The notes under the pieces: model-generated
Told to the model about the DNA's origin: nothing
The model's database searches: none
Seen by the model: only the letters and a program-made list of their open reading frames with translations
Position numbers and translations under genes: made by a program
Shown: one piece after another, positions 9,555-20,731 of the stretch
Numbering within the stretch: the stretch's first letter is position 1
Layout of the letters: every line of letters begins with the position of its first letter
NCBI GenBank assembly: GCA_034440615.1
Contig: JAOTOM010002902.1
Coordinates: forward strand, 59,290 to 123,289
Direction: 5' to 3'
Origin: Ashinkailepas kermadecensis
Taxonomy: Eukaryota; Arthropoda; Thecostraca; Neolepadidae
DNA length: 64,000 bases

Positions 9555-11796
9555 CTGTTTGAATTTTGGTGGAGAGCAGTGGCAGTAAAGGAAACGTGGA
9601 TTAATTTGATTTGTGTTTTTTCGAGGAGGCTCCGCCGCGGTGAGCAGCAAGGGTGTTCAAGCATCTTAGCAACCTTCACTTCGAGAGTTAAATCTACTTC
9701 AGGTACCTATGTACCTAATCTTCATTGTCGGATGAAGAGGGACATTACAGGCTAGAACCAAACATCTGAATAGCTGGTTATGTTTAGTTCTTCTCATGAA
9801 TTCAGGGGGCCATGCCCCCTCCTCCCAAGACAGGAGAGGATACAAGCGGGGACGCTGGGGGCATGTACCTCCGCCCCATGACAAGTTGGCACCCCCGGCC
9901 GGTTAAATGCGCCCCTCCGGGAAGGCTAGAGTGCACCCTTCAAATTGGTCTGCCAAAGGCACCTCTGAGGATAAGGTGTCCCTTGGAAGAAAATGCTGCC
10001 CTCTGGGAAGGCCAGAGTACACAAATATAGGTAGGTAGGTAGGTAGGTAAATAGGGTAGCTACTACCTGCCTAGAGCCCAGGAGTGTTTGTTGTTTTACA
10101 CTTTTGAGGAGGCAAATGCCCCCTCAGTGTTGGCTTTGCCCCCCCCCGCACTGATTTCAACTTTTAACATGTAAACAGTTAAAACAGTGCCTCCTCCAGT
10201 CCATTTGGGCCTGCCCATTGCCTTCACGTATTTTGCCCCCACCTCACCCCCAAATAATTTTTTAAAAATCAGCACCCGTGCTAGAGCCTCTAGGACCCCA
10301 CTGGCATTAGTACATACCTTGCTTAAGTAACATACCGGATTGAAGGTAGCTAAGGAGGCTTATTCTTCATGCATGCAAACCTCCACTTGCATCGGTCATT
10401 AGGTAGGCCCTAGGTAGGCGCCTACATACCCGCCACAGCCCACATCCAGCATAAACTGATCCACAAAACACGAAGGTCACTGTCATGTTGAATCACTCCA
10501 TGCTGTCCTCAATAGCTTATGAAGTTGTGCTCACAAAATACATACGAAAATCACTCCCGCAAATTAAATCTAGTCACTTCACCCATCCCCACATCACGGG
10601 CCAAGCATGGCGATACTACTGGTTTTCTGCTGTCTTTCCATTGTTGGCGCATGCGCAGCCTTGCATTTTGGCCCGAATTCGGTCGTGATGAAAATTCCGT
10701 ATTGTTTGGTCTTGCCTGCCATCGAAACTCTGGGGAGGATCGATAAGTTTTAATGATCAAGGAACTATAAATTTAACTATCCATGTAGGGTAAGGACTCG
10801 GATAACATGTTAAAAATTACGGGTACAGCCGGATACAGGGGCATTGGGGTGCATTCCTCCAGTGTCCCCACAGGGAAGGTGGCTCTCCTCCGGCCGGACA
10901 GAGGAGACGCTCTGCAAAGGCTCGAATACACCCCCCCCCCCCCTCAACGAATTGTTCAGCCTTAGGCGCCCCTCGGAGGCTTCCGGCGGAGGTACCCTCC
11001 AGGTGCTTTAGCAGAGGAGCCCTCCGAAGAAATGACACACCCCTCCAGACAATTGCCTTATATAAATTACTGTATACGCCCCTGACGGGGGGGGTGAGAA
11101 TTGCCAAGGCAGTGGCGGAAGACGCCATCACTCCATGTCGGCAAACAAAATGGCTAGGGGGAATGGGGTAGCTAGGACGAAATCGTGGTCCGAATCCGGT
11201 GATGTTTTGGAAAATCGGTGGGTTGTGATGGGATAGGTAGTGGGTTCCTCGCTGTGTAGGAGCGCAAATTTCCGTTTGGGGCACATGCCCCCAGTGCCGT
11301 CTGTATCCGCTCCTCTATTGAGGATAATGAAGCATACATTAGCAGGCCGAGAATCCAGGCAGGATTCTCGGCCTGCTTGGATGTAAGCTGATTTTCCTAT
11401 CATGGGTTTATTGCATTGAAGGAAACTGTTTATAATGAAATATCATCTTTTCTATCGTTCGGTCTGATGTATCTTAATTCTTCATTGCATTGTTAATTCG
11501 ACAGAATTTCTTCACTTAATCATTATTGTAAATAAATCATATTATGGTGTAATATGTTCCTTTTTTTACTGAAAGTTATTGTAAAATCACAGTTTGTAAT
11601 ATACTCGCAACATCCTACCAAGATTACAATTTTTGTCATTACAGAGCAAGACCTTTGTGAAACTTGATTTAACACAGTTTGTGATTTGCATCACACACTT
11701 TGTTAGCGTACTGTGTGAGTACAAAAACAATAGTGAAATTGGCCACAGGTTGTCGGTGTTTGTTTTATATCCAGTAGTGTTGTGTGACGTGTCGAT
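9555..11796. other. Intergenic, low-complexity GC-rich repeats only
   Basis: No gene recognised. 9,800-10,030 and 10,815-11,110 are degenerate CCCCT/GGGAAGG-rich repeats related to 845-1,085, the second one inverted. A (TAGG)n tract lies at 10,028-10,062. Short C- or G-runs (10,140, 10,930, 11,085) recall the ends of G-rich DNA transposons, but no paired termini were found. Confidence 0.5.
11341..11377. other. Perfect 16-bp-arm hairpin
   Basis: AGCAGGCCGAGAATCC at 11,341-11,356 pairs perfectly with GGATTCTCGGCCTGCT at 11,362-11,377 across a 5-nt loop. No terminator or RNA gene context is visible. Confidence 0.8.
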
Positions 11797-12506
11797 CTCC
11801 TGCTGGCGGTCTGAGTACGTCCGCGCCGGGTGGCGGCACCACCGCCCGGCGTGGCAAGCTTGACGACAATTGCGCGGGGGTCCGCGGCGCCCTAACGACG
11901 TTGCTGCTAGTAGTCTGCGCCGGCCGGCCCAGCCAGTCATGGGCCGGGAGGTGCGGCACATGCTGGATGCAAGGGTGAGCTTTGACTCATTGTGGTGAGC
12001 CTTGCTCTCCCAGTTCGCTTGTTGCCTTCGCAGCCGTTTGCACAGCCATGTTGTATGATGTTGCTCGGTGTTGATGGCCTAAATCGGCTGTAAGGAAGTA
12101 CGCTTGGTCAAGAACACCATCAGACCAGGGGTACGAGCACCTTGGAGGTGCCCGTGTCACCGAAACAGTACGGCCGGCTGCGGCGCCACATTGGCCAGAA
12201 GCACCCAGTTCTCCTGGGCACGTCCGCCATGGACTGCGAACGGTAGGTACCTATGACGAGTGTGTGTGTCGTGAGTGTTGGCCACAGCTCATCCATCTCC
12301 TCGAGGGAGGCGTGGGCGCGTGTCAAGCGTATTTCCGGCCTTTGCTGTTCCGTTCTGTTGCCTGCTTTGCAGGTCGCAGGTCGCAACAGCCTGCACCTAT
12401 CTCAGGTCGGCAGTACAGTTAGCGGTGCGTTATCACAGCATAGTAATTATGGAATTGTTGACCCCGACTTCCTGCGCTACCGTTCCCAGAATGAGGCTAA
12501 GATTAA
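11797..12506 (+). repeat. Exon-like duplicated block, copy 1
   Basis: Near-identical to 47,150-47,876. Exon-like segments are separated by introns with good signals. GATGCAAG is followed by G|GTGAGC near 11,973, and TTGCCTTCGCAG ends that ~57-bp intron. The next segment ends GACTGCGAACG|GTAGGT at ~12,243, and a further intron ends in TTTGCAG near 12,372. The middle segment has a frame reading EVPVSPKQYGRLRRHIGQKH, reminiscent of the second half of a C2H2 finger. The last reads RNSLHLSQVGSTVSGALSQ. This copy has a stop (TAA) where copy 2 has CAA, so neither is intact. Origin unknown: a host gene piece, or the 5' part of a retroelement. Confidence 0.5.
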
Positions 12507-13393
12507 CACGCGCACTGGAGGGGGGGGCGAAATCCGCCCACCCCTCCGGTTTTTCGTACATAACTGCAGATTGTACCGGTCGATATACGCGATTTTCTGC
12601 GTACCTGCTTAGAAATGACCGGTGCGTCGTTTAAAGTATGAACAATGGAAATCGGCCGATTTTTTTTTAAAGATTGGGCCGTGAAAGTAAAAAAATTCCA
12701 GCGCCAGACCACAAAAACCGGCGCTGATGCGCTTCCCGTATATTCGCAAAAGGGAAGTTTTCTTGCGACTTGTTTGAAGTATATTGATATGCTATATAGT
12801 TTCAAGGTCATGTTAGGTCACCGAGGTCAAGTTCATGACAGATTAATCGAACCAAACTTGATCAACTGGAATGTTGTCATAAATGCACTACTGTTTTTCA
12901 TCGCGTTTCCATACTTTATTCATGTACTTGACTCCTTTGTTCGCGAAGCCGATTGTGCCGAGCTGCCCGACGGAGCAGTCCGGCGGCGCCCCGGTTTCGG
13001 TAACTGGAACAGGTAACTGACCTGATAAAGTGCTGCTATATAAGTGACCTGAGGTCAAATGTCGGATCTAGCATCTGTATTGCATAATTAGTAATGTCCA
13101 AAACATCGTTTATGCCCATTTTGGAGCATTAAAACTCGATCGCAGGGCTCCATAACAATGACAAGACAAGTCACACAAAAGAAGAAAATTTTGACAAATG
13201 TGACCTCATTTGACCTTGAAGATATTGACCTAAGGTCATGAAATGTGCACACTATAGAGTTCACCACCTTACCCATCCACCCTGCGAATATTGTTCCTCC
13301 AGCTTTAATAGGAGCCGAGATCTTTGGTGGGGTGGAATCCGCCCCCTCCCCCCTCCAATGCGCGTAATTATCAGAGACCCTCCAGGGCGCGTG
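12507..13393. mobile_element. TTAA-target (piggyBac-like) non-autonomous element, 887 bp
   Basis: The inverted ends are CACGCGCACTGGAGGG (from 12,507) and CCCTCCAGGGCGCGTG (to 13,393), one mismatch apart, flanked by TTAA at 12,503-12,506 and 13,394-13,397. The paralogous block at 47,150-48,200 has a single TTAA at the equivalent position, an empty site that proves insertion. TTAA duplication is the hallmark of piggyBac. No transposase is present, so it must have been mobilised in trans. Nine AGGTCA/TGACCT hexamers lie inside it. Confidence 0.85.
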
Positions 13394-13716
13394 TTAAACG
13401 TGTCGACATCAAAGCGTCCCGGTATGTAACTCGCCATTCACTAAGGCCGTGCCAGTTTCAGCATTTTTTAAAGGGTTTATTGGATTCCGGCAAGATCCAC
13501 AAACCAATGTTGCTTCACCTGCAACGATGTGCTCAGGACGTTTTATTGGCCACGTCTTTTCAATGTGGAAAAGCAGGCATTTTTCCGGAAGCGTAGGTGT
13601 AAATCGCGGAGATGTAGACCAGCTATTTTCGCCCCTCACAATCGTACTGCTTCTGTTAGGAAAGGACTTGCTGCTGTGTTTTGACATCGATTGCGCTTTC
13701 GACACGAGAGGGCATC
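13394..13716 (+). mobile_element. I/Jockey-type LINE RT fragment (continuation of duplicated block, copy 1)
   Basis: This resumes the duplicated block after the TTAA insert. Frames give GFRQDPQTN, CAQDVLLAT and CFDIDCAFDT, corresponding to RT finger motifs and motif A (the A-motif Asp is in FDID). The match to 47,877-48,195 stops at 13,716, where repeat E begins. Short, frameshifted, non-functional. Confidence 0.65.
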
Positions 13717-13717
13717 A

Positions 13718-14003
13718 TTGCGGAAACATACAGAAGACAATGAACAGTTGTGATTGTAAACATTCACCATAGACATACCACAATGAATGTGCTGGTCGAA
13801 GTCGCCGTCGTCGTCGCACATCTCGTCATGTATGTGAGTTAAACAAGTTAACGCTTCTCGTTATCTGGTATTTAGGTTTTCCGGGAATAACTTTAAAACC
13901 GTTTCAGCTAGGATTAGTCCGATTCCAGATTCAGAAAGCCCCAACAATTTCGCATCTGCTAATGTTTCTTGAGACTTTGTAATATGGAGGGATTTTTTGT
14001 TAA
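13718..14003. repeat. Repeat E, copy 1 (partial)
   Basis: Starts GGAAACATACAGAAGACAAT and runs through TAGACATACCACAATGAATG to the GATTTTTTG tail. It matches the later part of 17,187-17,791 and 48,351-48,910. No coding function. Confidence 0.75.
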
Positions 14004-14360
14004 TTAGTCATATTTAGCCTTCAATATCCAGCGAGATTAGTGCACAACGCACAACGCAGTGTGCACAACGCGCCTTGCGAATTGCCACTGGTGCATTTCG
14101 AACGTCCCCCACGGCAAGCCTTCTGGTTGAAGCTCATGAGCCACCTCTTGCCTTGCGGCGTCTCATGCTTGGAATGAGATACGCGTGCAAGATGTCACAA
14201 TTTCCAGACCATCCCACATATGATATGGTGTTTTCCTCACGCATTGTGAACTTATTCCATGGATTATCTAATCAGCGTTCGGTACCTTTCTGGGTCAGGC
14301 TCTATAATGTACTGTATCGGAGTGGAATCACTTTCCGTGACGTGATAAAACCAAGCGCTC

Positions 14361-14427
14361 TGGTACTCCTCTGATACTCCTCTGGTACTCCTCTGATACT
14401 CCTCTGGTACTCCTCTGATACTCCTCC
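14361..14427. repeat. 11-bp tandem repeat
   Basis: Six copies of TACTCCTCTGG/TACTCCTCTGA alternating, inside the LINE before RNase H. It disrupts the protein. Confidence 0.9.
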
Positions 14428-15447
14428 CTGGGAGTTACTATTACCGACAATTGATGTTACCCTGAGCGAAAACTGCAAACATAATACCCTACCTCCGGAG
14501 TTACGAATTAAAGCTCTGGACCTCATTGCTTCCTACGTCGGCTACAAGACAACATATACGGACGATTCAAAGATTGAACCCGGTGTTGGCTCGGCGTTTG
14601 TTAGCGGAGCCGCCACACGATGTTTTATGCTACCAGTTCAGGCATCAGTCTTCACATCCGAGTTAGTAGCCATTAAAACAGCTTTGTGTTTTGCACAAGT
14701 ATCTGATGAAGCATTACACCTCATCCTAACAGCTAGTCTCGGTAGTCTTTTGGCACAGATCTTTTCATTCATCACACTCCATTGTCCAGGAAATAGTTTA
14801 CGGTTGACGTCACTACGTGTAGAGGGTAAGACTGTGGTTATGTGCTGGATTCCGAGCCACGTCGGTATATTAGGGAATGAGGCCGAAAACGCGTCCGCGA
14901 AGCGAGCAGCACAGAAACCATGTACACGTTATATGCCCATTCCTGCTAGAGATATATATACCCGTCATCAAAGATTATGCTTTTCGTGAGTGGTAGGTGC
15001 TGTCGGACGCGGTCGGTGAGAACAAGCTTAGGAAAATTAAGCCTACCATCGGCCAGTGGTCGTCGTGCTCGCGTAGGATTATGCGAGACGAGGTGACACT
15101 GTGCCGCTTGCGCATTGGCCACACGTACGCAACGCACAGATATATTCTGTGTTGCGATGATGCGCCCATGTGCCCGAGATGCCAAGAACGCCTTTCAGTG
15201 CGTCACAACCTAACCTTATGCCCTCAGCTTTCTGATGTTTACAAGCACTACTTTGGTCGATCGCAGCCACTTTCAATTTGTGACGTTCTGGGGGATGAAT
15301 CGGTCGCGACCAATTCTGGTAAATTGTTCCACTTTCTTTTGAAGGTGAACTTCAGTTCTATATATTCTCCGGTTTAATCCCTTGTACGGGATCAAGCTCG
15401 CATACTAGGCCTGTTTAGGATGGACTCAGATTAAATAGTTTTGTTAT

Positions 15448-15507
15448 GGGCGCTGTATAACCAATGCAGTTAATGCGCCCTAAAACCAAAATAACTAGCT
15501 AACTAAC
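15448..15507 (+). other. LINE 3'-terminal hairpin and tail
   Basis: GGGCGCT and the distal GCGCCC form a stem around a loop containing TATAACCAATGCAGT, followed by a CTAACTAA-like tail. The same structure ends several other LINE copies here (45,072; 45,804; 45,914; 46,727; 51,833). Confidence 0.6.
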
Positions 15508-15845
15508 GCGGCCTCTAAGTCTCCATTATCTGCAACCACCTGCGCATCGATAATATAAGAGTGCGCTCCTGGCGTCGCCACCAGGTCGGGTTTGCGAAGC
15601 CCGGGGCCGGCGTCGAGATGGCGTGTTCCACCTCGGTCACGAATCCCTTTCGTCTGAGGGCATTCGCCACCATGACAGTCACGCGGTCATGTCTGGCAAT
15701 ACGTGGTCCCCATGTCCTGGGGAACGTCTGGCTTATGTGAGCCGGCGAAGCGCTTTGCCGACATTCGGCATCGCACTTCGGCCTGGTCTCGCGGCCTCTC
15801 GCCGCTCGCTCGTCCTTGTCGAGCAAATTGGCTCGGGATTTAATG
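15508..15845 (-). mobile_element. R2-type LINE C-terminal fragment (CCHC and RLE start)
   Basis: On the minus strand: CDAECRQSASPAHISQTF (a CCHC-type finger with the last Cys replaced by Phe), RIARHDRVTVMVANALRRKG, then, after a frameshift, LRKPDLVAT...IIDAQVVADN. The latter is the PD...D core of the restriction-like endonuclease that nicks the target in R2-clade elements. The frame is cut at 15,508 by the 3' tail of the plus-strand LINE. Its 5' side runs into repeat family D. Confidence 0.8.
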
Positions 15846-15884
15846 GCGGCGACGAGGCGACTTGCATCCGACCTCTGACATTTA

Positions 15885-16391
15885 CATCTGACATGTCAGA
15901 ACCGCCCGCCACCAGGCGCCAACCAACACAGCAGAAATTGCACACGTTCCCAGAGCCGGCGTGGCACAGGTAGCACGACGTGGCGGCGGCACTCACAGGT
16001 GATGGTTGGCACTCACAGGTGATGGTCGGCGCTCACATGTGATGGTCGGCGCTCACATGTGATGGTCGGCACCGCTCCTGAAGGCGACAGCTGCATTCTC
16101 CGGCCCGGCGGAAACATGCCCAACAGCTGGCCGCGCATGTGTGACGTCGGCGTCGGTGTCGGCAGCGGGTGCCGCGGTCGCGGCTGGTACAGCGGCGCCG
16201 CCCGACAGCTGGTTTCCATGGCGGGCAGGCCGCGCAGCATAGATGGCGCTGGCATCAGGAATGGCGGCCGCCGGTTGGCCAGGGCGGGCGCCATCTTCAG
16301 TCCGGCTGGCGGTGCGCCGTCCTGCGGGCGGTAGCAGAACACAGTGGACTCAAGGTGCGGCGGCCAGCCCGACCCACCCGATGTGCGGCGG
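15885..16391. repeat. Repeat family D, copy 1
   Basis: Begins near GTCAGAACCGCCCGCCACCA and includes GTGGCACAGGTAGCACGACG. It then has four 20-bp units (TGATGGTCGGCGCTCACATG), the core CACCGCTCCTGAAGGCGACA, a short GTCGGC-type stretch, and CCGTCCGGC/GCGGGCGG elements. It ends GTGCGGCGGCCATCACATCA, directly joined to repeat B. It has the same parts as the 54-59 kb satellite, but here they are unexpanded. Confidence 0.75.
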
Positions 16392-16636
16392 CCATCACAT
16401 CATTTATACAAATATACATACATACACATACTAACGTGCACATATATAAACATGCGTATGCATCCATACAAGTTTACACATACACACACCTGCATTTACA
16501 TGAAATTCAGCATATAGCTACACAAGCATCTTCACATATGCATATACTTGCTGATCGAGCTTTACTCACATATACTTATATTGACCACGTACATATAATA
16601 ATTTCTTTGGTTTTTTGCAATGTGCAATTGATGAAG
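16392..16636. repeat. Repeat family B, copy 1 (3'-truncated)
   Basis: Starts with TTTATACAAATATACATACA and includes CATAAACATGCGTATGCATC and TTGCTGATCGAGCTTTACTC. It breaks off after the CAATGTGCAATTGATGAAGG motif. Longer copies are at 19,196-20,496, 30,722-31,676 and 35,289-36,190. Confidence 0.75.
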
Positions 16637-16639
16637 GTT

Positions 16640-16940
16640 AGTCATATGTCAGACAAGCCAGAACCGCCCTCCGCCAGGCGCCAACCAACACAGCAGAAAT
16701 GGCACACGTTCCCAGAGCCGCCGTGGCATAGGTAGCACGACGTGTCGGCGGCACTCACAGGTGATGGTTCGCACTCATAGATGTTGAGCGGCACTCACAG
16801 GGGATGGTCGGTACCGCTCCTGAAGACATCATGCCCGGCGGAAACATGCCCATTAGCATGTGCATTTCGGGGAATCCCAGCAGACTGGGCAGCTGGCGGC
16901 GCGTGTGTGACGTCGGCGTCGGTGTCGGTGTCGGTGTCTG
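16640..16940. repeat. Repeat family D, copy 2 (short)
   Basis: Repeats the CCAGAACCGCC...GCCAACCAACACAGCAGAAA head, the GGTAGCACGACG block and a CACCGCTCCTGAAG core. It ends in a GTCGGTGTCGGTGTC run. It lacks the GCAGCGCGTGCCGCG subrepeats. Confidence 0.7.
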
Positions 16941-16976
16941 AATGTATCTGAAGGTCAGGATGATATTCATAATAGT

Positions 16977-17186
16977 ATGCTGAGACATCTGCCAGTTAGT
17001 GCTGTTCACGAACTTCTGTGTGTCTTCAACAAGCTTTGGCATCGCGACACCTTCCCGGCGTCCTGGCGGGAGGCTATTGTGGTGCCTCTACTTAAACCTG
17101 GCAAGAACGCATGCGATCCACATAGTTATAGGCCTATTTCACTTACATCGTCTTTGTGCAAACTTATGGAAAAATTATTGCCTCCG
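16977..17186 (+). mobile_element. I/Jockey-type LINE RT N-terminal fragment
   Basis: A 70-residue frame reads LPVSAVHELLCVFNKLWHRD, then WREAIVVPLLKPGK and YRPISLTSSLCKLMEKLL. These are the classic thumb-proximal blocks at the start of LINE RT. It then fuses to FAFTVDDFVSS (repeat E), which resembles the RT catalytic motif C. The palm between them is therefore deleted. Confidence 0.8.
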
Positions 17187-17791
17187 TTCGCTTTTACTGT
17201 TGATGACTTTGTTTCTTCGCTACCACCATCTACCACCAGTTCAATCTTTATTGACTTCACTCTATACTTCGATTTGACATACAGCACTTCAGCGCCGGCA
17301 TTATAGAGACATATCGGGTTGATGATCCCCGTTTGGAGCGGGGGGAAATTATCAGCGGTTTCCGCTGCTCCCCAGGGAAAACCATGGCTGATACTGATGT
17401 GAAGCGGGGAAGTCATGGGTTCACGTGTACATGCCTCTTGTGATATGCATACACAATACATACAATGCATGCAATACCATACCAGAGAGCGCTGTACACA
17501 CAGCATCGACACAGAAACATACAGAAGACAATGAACAGTTGTGATTGTGAACATTCACCATAGACATACCACAATGAATGTGCTGGTCGAAGACGCCTCC
17601 GTCGTCGTCGCACATCTCGTCATGTATGTGAGTTAGACAAGTTCACGCTTCTCGTTATCTGGTGTTTAGGTTTTCCGGGAATAACTTTAAGACCGTTTCA
17701 GCTGGGATAAGTCCGATTCCAGATTCAGAAAGCCCCAACAATTTCGCATGTGCTAATGTCTCTTGAGACTTTGTAATATGAAGGGATTTTT
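17187..17791. repeat. Repeat E, copy 2
   Basis: Matches 48,351-48,910 and, in its later part, 13,718-14,003. Its first ~120 bp is the LINE-like FAFTVDDFVSSLPPSTTSS frame. The rest contains TGATGATCCCCGTTTGGAGC, several in-frame stops, and GTCGTCGTCGCACATCTCG. It is probably a decayed LINE segment plus unknown sequence. Confidence 0.7.
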
Positions 17792-17796
17792 TGTAC

Positions 17797-19196
17797 TCCC
17801 GGTGGAGAATTCGGTGTTTGATGGGTCTTTATCAGCTCGGGCGATTAGGTACGATTTGCTATCGTTCGTGTTGTAATAATTGGACTTTCTGGAATGAGCT
17901 TCGTCCAGGTTGGCATTATCTGCCAATATTTGAGCGTCCAAGATTTGTATTGTGTTGTTTTTGATTGCGACCAAATCTGGCTTTCTGAGGCCTGCAGAAG
18001 TAGGGATTTTTTGGTTCGGTGATAATTGTGTAGCCTTTATTCCTCAGTCTGCCTTGAACGAATTTGGAGATTTTGTCATGTCGAAATGTCCGACCTGGAG
18101 CTGTTCTTGAGCATGTCTGAGAGATGTGACCTAACGTCTCAGGTTGGCGGCAGCCTGCGTCACACTGAATGGGCCTTTGAGATCTTGAGGGGCCTCGCCC
18201 GAGGCGTGCGGCTGTCGGGAGTAGATTGCCTCGCACTGCGAGGGATCCAATGAACTTGGCTCCTGTTTGGAGTTTGGTGCCGCCATCAACCCACGAGTTT
18301 GAACTCTGAATGTTTGGGGCGTTCTGGAGTCTCCTCCGTCAACCTTGAGGTACAGGTTTAGAGCAGTCTTGCGACGAATTTGGGTTTTGTCAATTTGGGT
18401 TTATCATGGTCGCCATCTCGGGGATACAGAGTCCCCCGTCGACCGTGTTCGCGTGGAGGAGCTCGACTGGGCTATCTTTTGGCATGTGGAGCCATCTGCG
18501 TGTCGCTAGCCTTGTTTGGCAATCGAGGGACTTGAGGTACTTCTTAGTCAGGTCGCCCAGGACCAGAGCATGATGGATGCTCGGTATGAGGTTTGTGTTT
18601 AAAATGTATAGTCGTTGTTGGGGCTTGAGCGGTGCATCATGAATGTTTCTGATGCCGTCGTTCAGTTTTGACGCGGCATTCTGGGCAATGCCGTTGGGTC
18701 CAATTTGTACTCCTAGATATTTTATGGAGTCATTGGGGCCCAGCGCCGGGATATCGCTGCCTCCGATTTGATAGGTAGCCGCTTTGTCTATGATAATTTT
18801 CTTTTTTCGCCCCATGGCTCGGATGGTGAGTGATGCACATTTGGCCGGGTTTGGTGAAAGACCGGTGGGGTGGAGAACTTCGTTTATGACGTTAAGCCTT
18901 GCTTGAAGGAGTCTGGGAGTCCTGGCGAGAACAATGTCATCGGCGAATCCCAAGACTGCGGGAAAGTCTTCACCTGTTCCTACTTGGACGGCTGAGATGG
19001 CTTCATCGAGAACCGCGTTAAAAAGATATGGAGACATTGGGTCCCCTTGACGCACGCCGCGTTTAACTTGAACTCTTGTACCTTTTGGGATTTCTGTTGT
19101 TGAGTTTGAATAGAGATTCAATGAGGTTTCTGAGTCGACATGGAATTCCTACGCGCGTCATGGCTCTGAATATTGAATGTTGTGATACCGAGTCGA
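17797..19196 (-). mobile_element. R2-type LINE: RT palm to RLE
   Basis: Minus-strand order: FDSVSQHSIFRAMTRVGIP (RT motif A region), a frameshift near 19,125, RGVRQGDPMSPYLFN (~19,061-19,017), GFADDIVLA with catalytic Asp-Asp near 18,940, and KYLGVQIGPNGI. Then come VRGNLLPTAARLGRGP, a full CCHC finger CDAGCRQPETLGHISQTC, RHDKISKFVQGRLRNKG, and the endonuclease core KPDLVAIKNN...ILDAQILADN with SNYYNT. The frame breaks near 18,390 and 17,990. It is 5'-truncated inside the RT, where it meets repeat B. The best-preserved single RT here (about 240 codons open). Confidence 0.9.
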
Positions 19197-20496
19197 ATAC
19201 ACACATACTAACGTTCACATACATAAACATGCGTATGCATCCATATACATACCGCCGCCCCGGTAGCGCAGTTGGTTAGAGCGCTGGCCTGCTCTGGTCT
19301 CCCCTGTCCTGGCGACACAGGGTTCGAGTCGCTTCGCGCGCTCGCATTTAGCCCCCGGCTGGGAGGGTCAGTTGGCAGCTGGCCCAATAAGGCCGGGGAC
19401 GAGCTACCGGGCGGCCGTGTCGGTGCATTGACGGCACGTTAAACTTTCGGTCAAAATTCTGCCGTTGATCTGGAATTAATGGATCGGGTGGTGGGGCCAG
19501 GGTTCACGCAACAAGCTCTGCTTAGCAATAGAACCTTGGCTCATAAAGCCACCCCAGCAAGAACTCTGATTAAATTTATAAAAAAAATATTATAAAAAAA
19601 TAATAATACAAAATACAAATTTACACATACACATGCACACACCTGTATTTACATGAAATTCAGCATATAGCTACACAAGCATCTTCACATATGCATATAC
19701 TTGCTGATCGAGCTTTACTCACATATACTTATATTGACCACGTACATATAATAATTCCTTTGCTTTTTTGCAATGTGCAATTGATGAAGGTCAATTTTTG
19801 CTTCCCAATTAGTTTGCGATATATAAGTTAATGAAATAAGCTCTGATGACTTTTTTTATATCTTTCTTCTTAATAGGTACATGATTACAGGAAGGAAATT
19901 TTGAACCAAGAATACTATTTCAGGTTCTTGGTGCTATAAACGATGTGGAATGAAGTCTATAAGATTTCGATGAAAAAGGTACATGGAACAGGAAAAAGGG
20001 GAAAAGATGGATCAACATGCCTTAAATTACTTGGTGATGAGGATTGGAACATCTTCATTATAGTGATTGGTAGTGTTTGATCCAAAAACCTGTGAAGTAG
20101 TAATATGTTCTGTTCCTATACAATATCAGGGTACTTCAAAATGATATATTTGACAAATAATTCATTTGTAAGGTATGTATAGTGCTGATTGTATATAATT
20201 TGTAATGCTCTTTTTTGTATTTTAACAATTCTGTCTCATTGTGTTGGGAAATTGTTTACCCATATTAATGCACAATAATTTATATAGGGAAGAATCAAAG
20301 TATTATACAAATATTTCAATTCACGACTTGTGATAAAGTATTTTGCCCTTCCCATTATTCATAGATTTCTGCTTGTTTTTTTGCAACAACATATGCTATG
20401 TGATACTTCCATGTTAATTTGTCATCAATTATTTCACCAAGATATGTGAATGGCTCTTTCCTGTGAACTGTCTGAGAATTTATGGTTATCTATAAG
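19197..20496. repeat. Repeat family B, copy 2 (interrupted by SINE)
   Basis: 19,197-19,252 and 19,613-20,496 together match the uninterrupted copy at 30,722-31,676. The body is AT-rich and non-coding. The 3' end (TTATGGTTATCTATAAG) always joins the same R2 fragment. Confidence 0.85.
19253..19612 (+). mobile_element. tRNA-derived SINE, full length
   Basis: The head resembles a tRNA with RNA polymerase III boxes: A box TAGCGCAGTTGG (19,264-19,275) and B box GGGTTCGAGTC (19,320-19,330). The body contains GGGAGGGTCAGTTGGCAGCT and ATTGACGGCACGTTAAACTT, and the tail is A/T-rich. Repeat B copies at 16,460 and 30,790 lack it, so its insertion is proved by empty sites. The anticodon arm does not fold as a true tRNA. 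Confidence 0.85.
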
Positions 20497-20675
20497 TCTT
20501 GCCAGGAGATGGGACTTTGGTTGTCAGGGTCTAAGTTCCAATCGCCAGACAATACTGAGGCCGCCCCCTTTTTGCGATTCTTCTTAAATAACCTCTGCAT
20601 GCATGCATACTGTTTCTTTCTAGAGTTCGCACTCTTGTTGCCATCGGTGGTCCGGTTATCTTTAGTCCTTCGCCG
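20497..20675 (-). mobile_element. R2-type LINE pre-RT fragment, copy 1
   Basis: Minus-strand frame: RRTKDNRTTDGNKSANSRKK, QYACMQRLFKKNRKKG, DWNLDPDNQSPIS. This basic region precedes the RT in R2-type proteins. The same fragment follows repeat B at 31,677 and 36,191. Here it is cut after CCTTCGCCG and joined to unrelated sequence. Confidence 0.75.
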
Positions 20676-20731
20676 CCATGTCGTGTCACGACGCGCAACT
20701 CTGTACTCCGGCAAAACGCCGACTGCGACTC

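Larger units (their letters stand above)
14050..15507 (+). mobile_element. I/Jockey-type LINE: post-RT region, RNase H, zinc tail and 3' end
   Basis: Order on the plus strand: LRIATGAFRTSPTASLLVEAHEPPLALRR (post-RT block), then an RNase H starting YTDDSK, then CRLRIGHTYATHRYILC, and an intact knuckle CPRC...H...C at ~15,173-15,222. RNase H catalysis is lost: the third Asp (TDSLSSL) is Ala (TASLGSL) and the last Asp (ADAxA) is Asn (AENASA). An 11-bp tandem repeat interrupts the frame near 14,361-14,427, and a stop separates RNase H from the tail near 14,990. The 3' end has the GGGCGCT...GCGCCC hairpin (15,448-15,480) and abuts R2 sequence. Confidence 0.85.

Noticed and set aside
19253..19340. 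tRNA gene
   Set aside because: A and B boxes are present but the anticodon and acceptor stems do not fold properly, and the sequence continues into a SINE body.
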